In this document: positions 22,830-35,989 of the stretch, one piece after another
How the letters are laid out: every line of letters begins with the position of its first letter
Position numbering within the stretch: the first letter of the stretch is position 1
NCBI GenBank assembly: GCA_018257865.1
Contig: JAEUBA010000139.1
Location: 1 to 48,215 of the forward strand
Reading direction: 5' to 3'
Length of the DNA: 48,215 bases
Source: Stereocaulon alpinum
Lineage: Eukaryota; Ascomycota; Lecanoromycetes; Lecanorales; Stereocaulaceae
Made by a program: the position numbers and the translations under genes
The notes under the pieces: generated by a model
Databases searched by the model: none
Told to the model about the DNA's origin: nothing
What the model saw: only the letters and a program-made list of their open reading frames with translations

Positions 22830-25800
22830 ATTTATAGGGCGATAAGCTAAGAATCTTACTCTTTAGGAACTTTTCCCTAATAATAACTTTAAGAAATACT
22901 CTTATAATAGCGTAGTAAGCTTATAAGTTAATAATATAAGCACTTACTCTAATTATCCTATATTTTTTATAGAGAGTAGCCTAAGTTAAATAATACTATT
23001 AGCTACTAAGGATCCTTATATCTATAAGACTAAGTTATTTCCTATTTAGTAGGCTAAGGATATAACTATATAGTAGCTTTATAACGTCTTATACGCCCGC
23101 CTCTTCTATCTCTTTACTAATATTATCTGCGTATTTACTAATAACTTTACTAACTTCGAATATACCGTCTAACTACTAAAGTTATAGGCTGCGGCCGGTA
23201 GCGCGTCTGTTTATTTTAATAAGATTTAACTAAGAGTTATTATTATTAGACGTAGAGACGCAGCTAGTCCTAGTCCTACCTATAATCTTCTTAGGATAGA
23301 TAATCTTTAGTAGGGCCTCTATAATAGATCTCTAAAAGAATTCTTCTCTTTAATTAAAGTACTTTACCTAGCTACTAAGTAGCTATCTCCCCTAGTACGT
23401 TTTTAACAGCTTAAGGAGCTCCTTTAGAGGGAGATAGATAAGATATACTAAGTATAATAAGATCTTAGCTATCTATATTCTACTAAGTATATTACTCGAT
23501 TTTTTCGTATAGCTATAGACTATACAGTAGCCTTAATAAGTTAGCTATTCGATTTTATATTAGCGAGCCGGAGGGGTAATAATATTAAGCTAAATATTAT
23601 TTACTACTTATCTAGATTTATATAGTCTAGAAGGGACTATTAGGTTCTATATAATATACTAATAACTTCTATTACTTTAAGTATCTTATTAGATATATAT
23701 CCCCTAAAGATATATAGTAAGATAATCCTAACCCTAGCGAATATAAACATTTAATATCTAACTAAAATCCGTAGACTTCGATCTAGGGATACTTTATAAT
23801 ATTTAATATTAGTATCTTTATCTTTAATCCCTTACTAAGATATATAATAACCGCGATCTTATTTAGTACTAGGATACCTTTATTCGCAGCTAGTTAGTTT
23901 AACTCTATTCCTCTATAATTATATCTAAGAAGCCTACCTTAGAGATATACTAGGAGAAGACGGCTTCTCTTAATATTAACTAGGTATAGATAAAGAGTAA
24001 TAAAACCTACTTTTATTATATTTAATAGATACCTAAGATTACTCTTTCTTATAGATATACTATATACGAAATTTGCGTTCGAAATACTAGTAATAAAACC
24101 TTAGCCTTTAACTCTTAATATTAGATTAATACTTATATACTCTATTAAATAGGGAAGCTTTTAGTAGGATTAAGGCCGCTTACTATTAGATTACGGCTCC
24201 TAAGTATAGATAGTAGGGGAACTCTTAGGGTGATAGCGATAGGATTTATAGATATTTTATAAAGTATTCTAAGAAATAATTAGAGAATCTAGGATTTATT
24301 CGATATTATATATAGCACCAGCGTTAGCGGGTTTAACTATCTAATATTAGCTTTTACCCTAGCTAATATAGGAATAGGGGGCCTAATTATATTAATCCTC
24401 TTCCTACGCTAGCTATTAGTTTCGGAGTATAGAAAGATATTTAATACCCTAGCTAAGTAGCTATTTCTACCCTCTCCTAATTAAATAAGCCTTCTTAGTC
24501 GTCTCCGGCGTATTTTAAGGTTATAGTACCGTAATAAATACTATAATATAAAAACCTTAGAGTCCTATTTATAGGAAAATTTAGGCTTTTAAGGCTAGTT
24601 ATTTAACTATATCTAGGGCCTCTTCGCTATAAAAGTTAGTATTATAGTAGCTACTATTAATAAAGGTATCCTAGTCTTATTAACAAATTATAATAGCTTA
24701 GGTAAGTAGGACGAGAGATATAGTATAGATAGAGGATATTCCCTTTTAATTCTATATTAATAATAAGTTAGGCTATAAAATTATCCGTCTAACTAATATA
24801 AAAGACGAACTATACCTTTAGTAAGCGTAAGTCTCCTTTATTCTATAATTATATAGGCTTAAGTTATCTAAGGGCTGAATAACTTTAGTAGCTTTAGTAT
24901 AAGTATTCTTAGCTACCTCTACTATTACCTATAACTAATCTCTATAGTCTCTATCTACCCGTATATACCTATATAACTAGCCTAATTTAGGACGGAGGTA
25001 TAAGTAGATATAATAATCCTATTAAGCTTGCGCTTTAGGAGAGCTTATATATTAATCCTTTACTCTCTAAACCTAATCTTATAGTATCTATAGGGATAGG
25101 TACTAGTATTAAAACGAAGTCGCTAAGAGCTACTTCTTTCTACTATATTCTATTCGACAGCTTTATTCCTCAGCTGTAGTAGGCCTATATATCGTCGTTC
25201 GACGGCGAAAGTAACTTTAGAGACGTTATAAATAGCTTAGACTACGAAAACTATAAAGACTATAAGTATCTTAATATTATTTTACTAAGGAATAAGCCGG
25301 CGATAGATAATACTAGCTAGATAGATAAGTTATATTAACTTATCTATCTAAATTTATAGATAATCTAAGAGTGCGAGGAGATAATATATACTTTACTTAT
25401 AGTATCTTTCTATTTTAAACTAAGCTATATCCTAAACCTACTATTAGAGAACCGAATCCGCTGCCTTAGGATAATATAATACCGTCTTCTAGGTAAAGTT
25501 ATAGTAGAATTACTTAAGTAAATCTATCCTTCTTATATATCCTTTATAATATATAGTAGGGCCTTAGGATATTACTTTAGTAAACGCGACCTCTACCCGT
25601 CCTACTAATAATACCGGAAATCTATAGAGTTCACCGTTTGGGATCTAAGTTAGCTAACTAATATATATATAATAAGTATAAGAAGGCCTTAATAGAAGAT
25701 TAGCGCTTTTCTATAGATAATATAGTAGTTTATTAACTAGTAATATCTTAATAATCTATTTAGTACAGCCTATTATAGAAGTTTAAATCGCTTATATAAG

Positions 25801-26150
25801 TTATATATAGCTACCGTAGATTATAAGCTGAAAAGGCAGGCCCCTAATAACGAAGGCTAATATATTTCAGTTAAGAAGCCTTAACTATACTAGTAATCCG
25901 TACCGCTATATTATAAGATAGGAAGATATATAAATAATATTAATAATAATATAAGTAGATCTAAACCCTAAGGTACCTTAATATAGTTATTTTAATACGT
26001 AATTTTCCTAACTAAAACTTAGTATTATTACTATTATACTTCGCCTTACTTCTCTAAGGTGGATAGGATATTACTGTAGTAGCTATTATACTAAGGTTCG
26101 TCCTATTTATCCTTAGCGTAAGTAATAAGCTTCGATATTTTTTTAAGGCT
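22830..26150 (+). pseudogene. RING-finger plus patatin-like phospholipase, destroyed by RIP
   Basis: The family hydrolyses acyl lipids with a Ser-Asp dyad. The N-terminal block (frame of 23080) reads LYARLFYLFTNIICVF. In the frame of 24008 a RING-like finger follows: CFYC at 24008-24019, then a CGHxxCxxC run to about 24076 and a CxxC near 24134-24145, with most Cys/His now TAC/TAT. The glycine loop DGGG lies at 24209-24220 (reads GAT-AGT-AGG-GGA). The nucleophile elbow G-T-S-V-G-G lies at 24314-24331 (AGC-ACC-AGC-GTT-AGC-GGG). A RATS block near 25126 and the segment FDGESNFRDVINSLDYENYK from 25198 belong to the C-terminal half in another frame, so an intron or indel lies between. That frame runs to about 26140. 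Patatin proteins occur in fungal giant transposons and in cell-death gene families. Confidence 0.82.
25318..25350. repeat. Perfect 15-bp inverted repeat (hairpin)
   Basis: Arms tagatagataagtta (25318-25332) and its exact reverse complement (25336-25350) with a 3-base loop. It lies inside the C-terminal half of the patatin pseudogene. RIP acts on both strands and can create symmetry, so function is uncertain. Confidence 0.8.
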
Positions 26151-26964
26151 ATAGTAACTATAAGTAAAGGTTATACGCGTAGTAAGTTAATTTATATATA
26201 ATAAGTAATATAGAGGAAAAGCCTTTTTAACTTTACCTAATAGTATTATTAACTATTAAGTATCCTAGTAGATAAGAAAGAAGTTATTAGTTATATTCTA
26301 AAATTAAGTATAAAGAATATAACGCTACTAACTATACTACTATTTAACGGAAAAAAGGGAGAGCTTAATTAAGGGATTCTTTTTTACTAACGTATAAAGT
26401 TAATTAATATTAGGGGAGCTGAGATTAGAGTATAAGAGCTAGGCCTTATAGTAGTGCTAGTAATAGCGTAGCTTTAATAGGCTATAAAGATTTTACTTAA
26501 AGATAAGAAAGGGGGTACTTAAAGTTAAGTAATTAGCGCTATAAATATTAGGACTTTAAGGTATAGATAGTTAAGTAGTTATAGCCTAAAAGCTCTTAAG
26601 TAAATATCTACTCTAGTCTAAATAAAGTTAGGAATACTTAGCTACGCCTCGTTTCCCTTATATCTATAAAAACGGATACTATTTTTTAGCCTATTTAATA
26701 GTATCCCTACGGGGAGATAACGGTAATAATAGCTAATTATAGCTCTAATTAGGTAGAGTATTTAAAGATATAGGCTTAGTACCCTCTTAAAACCGCTTCT
26801 CCCCCCTCTTTTACCTCCTACCCTATAATAAGCTATCCTACCTTTACCTATTAATTATATTAGCGACCTTATCTAATATACTATATTAAATATACTCCTC
26901 CTCTCTATCTTAAGAATATAAACGCTCCTTTAATTATATCTTAACTTAAAACCTATTAATAAAT

Positions 26965-28090
26965 TCGCTGTATTAGCTAGAAAGCTAGCGAAAGTATACT
27001 TTAATTCCCTTAAAGCTATTTAGCGTATCTACTATATTTTAAGACCTAACGAGCAAATTAAATAATAAGTACTCTAGTAAACTAAGACGTACTTTAAGGC
27101 TTTTAACGAGCGAGGAGATAACTATATTAGAAAAGATATAGGGATCCCTATTTAATAAAGATAATTAACCTATAACTAAGTTTAGCTAGCTTTTACGTAG
27201 ATTAGTAATATATATTATACGTTTAGGTTCTTAAGGGCTATATTAGTAAGCTATAGCTAATAATATACTATAGATTAAAGACTATAAACCCCGTTATAGT
27301 ATTATTATTATACTAATAAAGATAGTAAGATACTATAAAATTATTAAGCTAAAGAATAAATTATACCCTTAGTTAAATATATTCCTACTTACTAGAAAAT
27401 ATACTATACCGCTAATATAATACTTAGCTGTTTTCGACGAGTACTTATTAATTTCCTAAATATTTAGAGATCTTAAATATTAGTACTACCTTATTTAAGA
27501 ATAAAGTAATTAGAGATTAGATATTCTAGGTCTTACCTCTATTAGTTTTAAAAGATAGATAATACTACTTATTAAAGTATATCCTAAGGAAGAGTATAAA
27601 AGGCTCTAAAAAGCTATTCTAAATATACTAATTAGTAATCCGGATAAGAAGGAAAGGTTTTTAAAGGATATCTCTTAGCGACTATTCCCCTAAGATAAAG
27701 AGTATAGAATTTATAAATATATTAAATAGGCTATTATAAAGTACGTAGATATCTAACTCCCTAGGAGCTTAAACCGAAATAGGCCCTAAAGTTATTATAA
27801 TACCCTATTCTATATATCTAGCACCGATAAATAGATATATAAACTATAGAACTATAGTTATTAAAGTATTAGCTTCGTCCTACCTATAGACGCCTAGTCC
27901 TAATACCCCTTAGTACTTTAAAGACCCTATATATAAGTACTACGGCTAATAGTATATATTATATATTAGTACTTCTCTCTTATCTAGTTATATAATAAAA
28001 ACTCCTTATTCTTAGACCTTATTACTACGCCTTATCCTTCTATATTAGTATCTAGTTCTTACTCTTAATATCTACTTCTAACTACCTTAT
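26965..28090 (+). pseudogene. Long degraded coding trace, unidentified
   Basis: About 370 codons in one plus frame with only Gln/Trp-type stops. It includes KLRRTLRLLTSEEITILEKI near 27086, AVFDEYLLIS near 27432, then LIKVYPKEEYKRL near 27572 and DKKERFLKDIS near 27645. It continues with IKYVDI.LPRSLNRNRP at about 27740 and STDK.IYKL just after. The composition is that of a soluble helical, basic protein. It lies ~0.8 kb downstream of the patatin trace on the same strand. It looks like a genuine former gene, but I do not recognise the family. Confidence 0.52.
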
Positions 28091-29969
28091 CTAAGCTTTA
28101 TTTACGTAAGCGCTCTATAAGGAGATATAGGTACTAGAATTAGAGTAAGGTACTAAAGTTAGAGTAGGTACTAGTTCTAAAGCTAGTAAGTTCTTTTAGT
28201 ATAAATAGGCTTTATCTAAGTCTCTAAGTAAGTTTATTATCTCTATATAGAGTCCTACAGTAGCTCCTATTACCTCTAAGTAATATCTTTATTAACTCCG
28301 TTAGAGTAAATAGTATTTTAGCCTTATATAACCCGTAGTAGTAGATAGTAGCTATCTAGTTTTATATAGATATTTAATTCTATATACTATTAATAGATTA
28401 ACTTAATAGTTAGACCCCTATCTTAGGGCTCTACCCGCTAGGGCTATATAAATATAGTTTTCTAAGGGAAATATAGCTCTAATTTAACTATATACTAATA
28501 ACTATAGAAGTAAGTATATATATAGTAATAAGTTACCTTAGCTTTTAGATAGGTTAATTACTAAGCCCCTTTAAGTTAGCGATACTAATAAGTTAGTTTA
28601 ATAATAATATATCTAAGGTTATAACTTATATTTTTACTAGATTAATACTATTTTACGGGTAATACCTTAAATATTATATATAAAGTCCTCTATCTCCTAT
28701 TAAATAAATTATCGGCTAGCTTATTAAAGGATATTAACTTATTATATATAGCGTAGTATTATTTATAAGCTAAAATAAGAAATTATCTACCGAAAACTAA
28801 CGTTAAAAACGAAAGCGTATATAGAAATATTCGTGCGTTTTATAAAGAGATATATTTTCGGGGGCTAAAGGGTAATCTTTAGTAGAAATTAGTTATACGG
28901 AGGTACCGAAAGATATACTAACTAGTATATAATAGCGAGCCCCCCTAAAATATAGTATATATTCGTTACTTAAATATAACGCTTATATATACTTAGAGTA
29001 TTAAAGTACTATTCTTTAGCTATAATATTATAATAGAATTTAGGGTAGTTAATATCTCTACTTTTTTTTTAATAATAATAGTTAGTAGGGTAGCCTATAT
29101 ACTAGTAGATTACGTTAAACCCTAATTAGTTTCTTTAGATAGAGTTAGCGGAGTTAGCGGAGCTTCTTTATATTTAGATTTCCTTTCTACTTTTAAGATA
29201 TCCCTAACTAAGAACTAAGAGCCTTAGATAAGATAATAAAGAGACTATATTAGACCTTTAACTTATTACTATCTTATTAACCTTACCCTAAAATAGAGTT
29301 TAACGCTAGCTTTATATATCCTCCTATAGCTTAAAATACTATTTTACGATTATATTAGTAGTACTAGCTATAATACTTTATACTCTTAAATTTTTTAGGG
29401 TCTTACCCTCTAAAGCGGCGATATTATCTACTTTTTATACTATAGCTATTATTACTTACCTAGTTATTATAGATCTAACTATATATATCTCCTCTCTAAT
29501 AGTTCCTCCTTCTACCTATAAACTAGACCTACGTATATAGTACTACGTAGAGAAAGATCTATATCTATATATATTTTAGTAGCGTATATAGTTATATATA
29601 GCGCTAGCGAATAAGGAAGAGCTTATAGCTAAAGACCTACTAATTATAGATATTAGAATTAGCGAGCCTAACCTAAGCTTAGATTATTTATAGGAGAGTT
29701 AACCTAACGGAATCTAAGTGCTAAGAAGTAAGTTCTTTAGTAAGATTAACTATGCTATAATAGAGGTAGACGTTCTCTTTAGTATAGATACTATTAATCT
29801 ATAACTATAATAGACTCTTATATAATTATCGCTCTAACTTAACGCCTAGCTAAAGGTATTAGTTATAAAACTAAGCGTACTCCGTAGTAGGGCTAAGCTA
29901 AGACTAGATACTTAGGCGGCTTTAAGAGTTAGGGAGGATAGTAAATTTAAGATTATCTAAATCTCTAAT
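28091..29969. other. No assignable gene (RIP-degraded)
   Basis: Stop-dense sequence. Between about 29080 and 29900 there are short plus-strand coding-like runs, possibly the upstream part of the next trace. No RNA gene or transposon terminus was seen. Confidence 0.35.
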
Positions 29970-30440
29970 ATATATATAGTTACTAATATTAGGGTTTATA
30001 AAGATACTATTAATACCTATAGGAATAATCTACTAGAGAGCGAGGCTAACCTACTTATAGTAAAATTTATTAGAAAGGTCTTAGATATTAAGAAACTAGA
30101 CCTTATAATTCTTACTAGAGATTAGTTATACTATAATATCCCTAATAGCTAATCCGCCCTCTTTAAGGTAGTTACCCCTATTATCGAGCGTTTAATTCTA
30201 TTCGCAGCCGTCTTTAGTAATTATAATAGTAAGGGTATCTACGTATTACTACGTAAGTAACTTCTTTTATAAAGTAGCTAATATATAGAGCTAGCGGTTA
30301 ATAATATACTTAGAGTAATTATATTTTTATAAATAGTATAGACTGCTTTACTCTATAAGATAGTTATATAATTCTATAAGCTAGGTCTTAGTAATAATAG
30401 CTATATATTTTTACTAACTAGATTATAGGCGTAGTATAGA
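29970..30440 (+). pseudogene. Degraded coding trace, unidentified
   Basis: One plus frame open apart from RIP-type stops for about 155 codons: VYKDTINTYRNNLLESEANL near 29995, then VKFIRKVLDIKKLDLIILTR, and TPIIERLILFAAVFSNYNSK near 30175. Coding-like sequence with different frames continues to about 31100, so introns or indels are likely. No domain was recognised. Confidence 0.45.
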
Positions 30441-31499
30441 TATTAATACTTAAAAATCTACCCTTTAGCCTCTATAAGTTAGGCCTAAAGTAAATTAATA
30501 GTATAGGTAACTTCTACCTTTAAGTCCTAGCTCCCGCCCCGTTATAGCTCCTATTATCGACTTTATATTTCCTAGATTTATATAGTTAAATACTAAGCTA
30601 AATATATAATCCTAACTACGACCCTATTAAGTAAAGCTAAATTAATTAGTTCGTAAATACTTCCTAAGTATAACGAAGCGCGCGTAAGAAGGATAATAAT
30701 AATAATTGCTTTTATATATCTTTAGCTTTCCTATATATCCCTCTTCCTAAGTTTAGATACTACTATCTTAGTATATATAATAGCTACTAGAGGGAACTAA
30801 CTAAGAGCCCTAGCTTTAATTCCTATTTCTATAATACTTTAATTAAAGGAGGTATATTAGTATTAGGCTGCGGGTATAATTATATAAATAACTTTTACGC
30901 TCTACTATTATAATAAATATAGTAGGATAGTAATAAAACCCCTTAGCCTAGCCCTTAGCTATATTATAGAGGTAGTAGTAGGTTTAGGGGATATTATTCT
31001 TTCGGCGGAAAGCGTTTTTACTAACGAACGCGGGTTTAGGAACTTAATACGAATACTAAGTACTTAAAGACTTAGAAGCGGGTCGAATATACTATAGATA
31101 GAGTTAGTAAGCTAGTACTTATAGAAAGTAGAGTAGTAATTAATTCCCCTAGAGAAGAAGATAAAGGTAGATACTATATAGTTAGTTAAAGCTAATATCG
31201 CTATAAAAAGTATAGGGAGACTACTAAGTAGCTATTAGACTCTTTATTATACCTAGGTAATCTAAGAGTTTTATATATAAGAGAGTCGTTAATTTAAACG
31301 ACTATAGTTAATTAATTTTAGGGATTAGTAGCCTTTTATTTAATTTTTAAGGAGGCGAAAGGAAAAGAATAATATATATAAGGTAATATATTTTAGAGTA
31401 TACCCTACCTTTAGTATAGCTTTCTTAGTTACCTAAATAAATTAGTAGAAAGTAAATACGAATATATAACTATCTATAAGGACTAACTTAGTTATTAAC
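30441..31499. other. Coding-like fragments without continuous frame
   Basis: Plus-strand pieces rich in former Gln/His continue from the trace on the left, but frame continuity is lost. It is probably the tail of that gene or an intron-rich part. Confidence 0.3.
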
Positions 31500-32700
31500 T
31501 TATTATATTAGTTCCTTCCGGTAGGGTATATAAGTAAGCCTTATATCTTATTAAGCTACTTATTAATTTTATCCTTCCCTATTAACCCTTCTATTTCTCC
31601 CCGTAGTATATTAGCGTCCTCCTCCTAGCCCTAATCTTATAGCTAACCCTCTAAAATATTTATAAATTTAAGGACCTAAGAATATTATATTCCCTACTAA
31701 TCTATAATTATTTATATTACCTCTTATATAATCTGCTCTACTACTAAAGCCTTCCCTTAACTAAATTAACTAAGAAACGGTTTTTATATATTCTATCCTC
31801 TTAGTAATTCTCTTAGTATATATCTTATTTTATTAAAGTAGCGAAAAGACTTCTACCGCTATCTTCTCTACTTCGTTATAGCGTCCCTATCTATTTAAAT
31901 TATATACTAAGTTAAGTATTACCTATAGGGTTAGGACTCTAGGGATATTATTAAATTAAGTAAGGAGATCTTAAAGAAGTCTTTCTTCTTTAAGATATTC
32001 TTTAAATCTATATACGCGCTTTATATAATTAAGATAAATAGATATAGTAAGTTAATTAGACGCTCTAAGTTCGCTCTTAAAAGTATTAGTAATATATTTC
32101 TAAATTTATACTATAGCTTAGTTAAGAGGCTCTAAGTTAAGTTCCCTAAAAAGCTAATAGATTTAACCCTAAGGATACCCTCCCCTAGTAACTTTTTTAG
32201 ATATTTTTTTAATAAAGTTATAGAGAATAGAAGTAATATTAGGGAGCTTAGTTTATATAAGGTAAATAAATACTTTAAGAAAGTAGGCTAAGGTTTAAGG
32301 ATACTCAGCTTAAAGAATTTATTTAATAAGAGTAAAGGCTTTAGAAAGTACGTAGCGAAACTTAATATATAATTCCCTTCCTTTAAATATTATAATAGTA
32401 AAGTAGTATAAGTTAAATTTATTATATAAGTTATTATATAATTTAGCGCTATTTAGATTTAGGAGGGTCCTATAGTCGTTAAAGATTATATTTTAATAAG
32501 AATCTTCGAAATATACCTTAATATTATAGAATAATTCCTTAGCAACTAATAGAAACTAGGGTAGAGATAGTAAATATATTATTCTAAAGTAGTTAGAGAA
32601 GAATCCTTAGATATTATTATAATTAGGAGGGGAAATAAATTCGTTATTAGCGAATAGGGCTATAGATATTAATATTATAGGGATAAGTCTAGCGTCTTAA
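31500..32700 (+). pseudogene. Long degraded coding trace, Lys/Phe-rich, unidentified
   Basis: A plus-strand trace of up to 400 codons, clearest from about 31952. It reads KLSKEILKKSFFFKIFFKSI, then KLIRRSKFALKSISNIF near 32053, VKFPKKLIDLTLRIPSPSNF near 32137 and NKSKGFRKYVAKLNI near 32330. RIP-type stops are notably rare over 31950-32380, so this gene had few Gln/Trp codons there. It is basic and helical, with no zinc finger or ATP-binding loop recognised. The family is unknown. Confidence 0.55.
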
Positions 32701-32859
32701 GTAAAATCTAGTATATATTCTCTACTCTACTACTATCTCTCTTATATTAGTAGCCTTAATAATATTCCCTATTCTAATTAATTTGTTTTAGGCTATAGAT
32801 TATATAATTAGTTTAGATCTTACGCGCTCGCTATAAGCTACTTAACTACCTTATAATTA

Positions 32860-33590
32860 ATACGATTTAATGTTAGAGACTGTTAGCTCTCTATTATTAA
32901 TAGTATCGAAGCGAAGCTATTACTTTAGAACGAAGATAATCTTATATTATATATTAGAGAGCTATCTACTTCCTTAGTATTAAGCTTAGAAACTATAATA
33001 TTTATCCTACCTATAGTAGCTACGACTAGCTAAGCTAGTTACTAGTTAAAGTAAATAATACTATTTAATTAAAAGTTATTTATAAGGGATTCCGGGTACT
33101 CTATATTAATTATAGACTTAATTTAGCTACTATTATCTATTATACTACCGCTTCCTACTATAAGGTTTAGTTTTAAGTTTATATAGAAGTATTATTTAGC
33201 ACGGCTTACTAAGTATTATATTACTTATAATAGAGAGAGTTCTAGTATCTAGGAGAGTCCTCACCTTAGTATTTAATATACTTAGATTAGTAGTAGGTTT
33301 AGTACGAAATTCGCTATTAAAATTATATTTTCTATCTTTATAGATAGGTAGACGTAATCTAGTATCCTTTAAAATACTTTTATTTAGTAAAGATAAGTTA
33401 ATATTATATAGTAGATTATAGAACCCCTCTAATAGCTTAGAGAAAGTTACTACTTAGTTCTAAGACTTTACCTATTTCTTTAAAAAGATTACTAGATTAC
33501 TAATAGAGCGCTTAAGAGTAGAGGGTAAAATATTCTTTAAAATTATATATTCGTCTATTATAACAGCCGCTAATCTCGCGCTTTATTAAT
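32860..33590 (+). pseudogene. Degraded coding trace, unidentified
   Basis: One plus frame from about 32868 (FNVRDC.LSIINSIEAKLLL) through YIRELSTSLVLSLETIIFIL near 32950 and IRDSGYSILIIDLI near 33078. Stops become denser after about 33340. It may be another exon of the trace on its left, since both are on the same strand. Confidence 0.42.
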
Positions 33591-34775
33591 CTTTTACTTT
33601 AGTATTTATAGTATTATCTATAATTTCTTATCTCTTATACTTCTTAAAGCCTTAAGTAAGTAGAAGGTTAACTTCAATATCTATAATATTTTAGTATATA
33701 TAATAATATTAAAGTAAGATTTATATATTTTTCTTAATATTAGAACTAAATAGCCCTATCTTTAAGTATCTAATAGAAGAGTAACTTTTAGTATTTAGTA
33801 ATATATTTAAGAAGTTTTATATACTAAACTTTATTAATACGCTCTACTTTATATTTACTTAGTATATAGAAAATTAAGAGGGTATAAGGCTAACTTATAA
33901 TATTTAAGATAAACTAAAGATATTATCGCCTAGCCTTACTTAGTTAGCTTTCCTTATATTCTACTTAGGTAAATCCGGCTTACGCTAAAGATATCTTTAA
34001 ACTATCTAAATTACCCTTATATATTTTAGTTAATCCTTACTTATTAATCTATTTAGTAATTTTCTAAAGCTTCTTCTTATAATCTTTAAGTACTTAATCT
34101 ATTAAAGGCTTACGTTAGTTACTTAGCTCTATAGAGAAGGCAGCTAATATACCTTAAAGAATTAGAATAATTCCCTTAATCTCTTCTCCTTTAAGGCTTT
34201 CGAAGCTATCTAACTAATTAAATTTAGGGTAGGTCGGCGTAGTTAAAGTAATATTAATATATAATATTACGTATTTATACGGATAAAGTTAACGTAGCTA
34301 GGCTGCGTATTTAAATAGTAGGATTAGTCTAAGAATACTTAGTATATTAAGTAGCACTCTAAAGTTTAAGGTAGCTTCTAAAGTAGCTTAGATAATATAA
34401 CTTTTCTCTATATACTAAAGATATTAATCTTTAAATATAAAGGTAACTTTACTTCGCTATCTATTTAACGGATACTTCTAAAGAATATAAATTATTAATA
34501 AGTACTATAGCTAAGTTTAGGTATTATATAGCCTCTTCTAACTACTAAAGTAGATAAAATATTTAAAAGTATAAGCCTAAATAAATATAACTCTTACTAT
34601 CGATATATATAAGGTATATACTACTCTTCGTATATTAGGTATTAGGGGATAATATACGATACTAACTAATATATTAAAATATAGAAATTTATAGAGGAGG
34701 CTACGCTGCTAATAGTAGGATACTTTAATATAGGATCCTTAAGATCTATCTAGTATATACGCTATTTTATCTATT
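33591..34775. other. No assignable gene (RIP-degraded)
   Basis: AT-rich and stop-dense, ending at the TSD of repeat copy E. I see nothing specific in it. Confidence 0.35.
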
Positions 34776-34788
34776 ACTCTCGACTTCT

Positions 34789-35976
34789 GGCCAGCGATAG
34801 AGACACACCTGTACGCGGTGCTAGCTACGAACCTGAATACCTATTCAGAGCTGAGATATCTCCCCTAATATATTACAGGTTAAATGATGTTAAGACGTCG
34901 CGTAGTTGCTGAGAACTCTATATAGAGTTTTTCGGGTAACGCGATAATACCTACCCTAACTCTACTATAACTATTATACCTCCCCTACGATCGAGACTAG
35001 ACAGTAAGAATTAGTATTAGGTGCAGTATCTTAGCCTAATAAGTAAAGAGTATAGGTAATACCTACCTAGCCGTTAATTCAAAAAATCTAATATCTACGT
35101 ACGCTCGATACGTATCTACTAGTTAAGACTAACGCGTAGTCTATCCTAGGGGAAGGCTAGGGTTATAGGTATATAGGACTAAGAGAAGGATATACTAAGT
35201 TATAAATTAGAAGGCGTATTTTAGAAAAGGACGGCCCCTATCTAAGTAGCTAGGCGAGCCTTTAGTATAAGTAGCGCCGTATAACTATAATTATAAGCTG
35301 AAGGGTTAGCTCCCCCCTAAAGTAAAGTATATAAGGATAGAAGTAAGTACTATCTAATACAACTAGCGGGATATTATACTATCCGATTCTTTATATAAGT
35401 ATAGGCCTCCTAGGCGGTATATATAGCTTCCCCCCTTTCTCGTATCCTTAACTAGTAAACCACCGAACAGCTAAATCCGGTACTACTACGGATACTAATA
35501 AACACTACTAATTAGCGCTAATAACTTAAACCCTTGCGGGACGGCTATATACCCCCTCCTCCCCCCCCCCTATATTAATATAGTAAAGGTTAAAGAAAGT
35601 TATAGGGCGCTCAGCGCTATAATAAAGTCGAAGGATATAGAAGAATATAGCAGGGTCCTTAAGAGCTGAGTATAGTATAAAGGGCGTATATTACAGTTAG
35701 TATTAGAAATAATGTTATAGAGCGCTCGGTATAATATTAAAGAATATAGTTAAGAGTTACTGGTGTTAAGGAGGCCTGGGGTATAATCCCTAAACCAAAA
35801 GCAATTATATCGTTAAGGATAAGCGGGAGTTTTTATCTAGGCACTATACTATAGTTTCTCTTGCGGCTAGGAAAGGTATACTACGTATACTATCTACTAG
35901 TTTCACAAATAATATAATAGAACACCCTCATTAGTATATATAGATACTAGAATAGGCGTATAAACCAATCAATCAA
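34789..35976 (+). mobile_element. ~1.19-kb SINE-like element, copy E (complete)
   Basis: 1188-bp copy in plus orientation, starting ggccagcgatag and ending in an AATCAATCAA tail. It is flanked by the 13-bp TSD actctcgacttct (34776-34788 and 35977-35989). The C-rich tract (complement of the G tract in B and D) lies at about 35550-35570. Same length and same 5' end as the other copies, so it is not a randomly 5'-truncated LINE. Confidence 0.93.
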
Positions 35977-35989
35977 ACTCTCGACTTCT

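Noticed and set aside
26965..28090. DUF3723-type Starship accessory protein
   Set aside because: No specific motif of that family could be confirmed from sequence alone; listed as unidentified.
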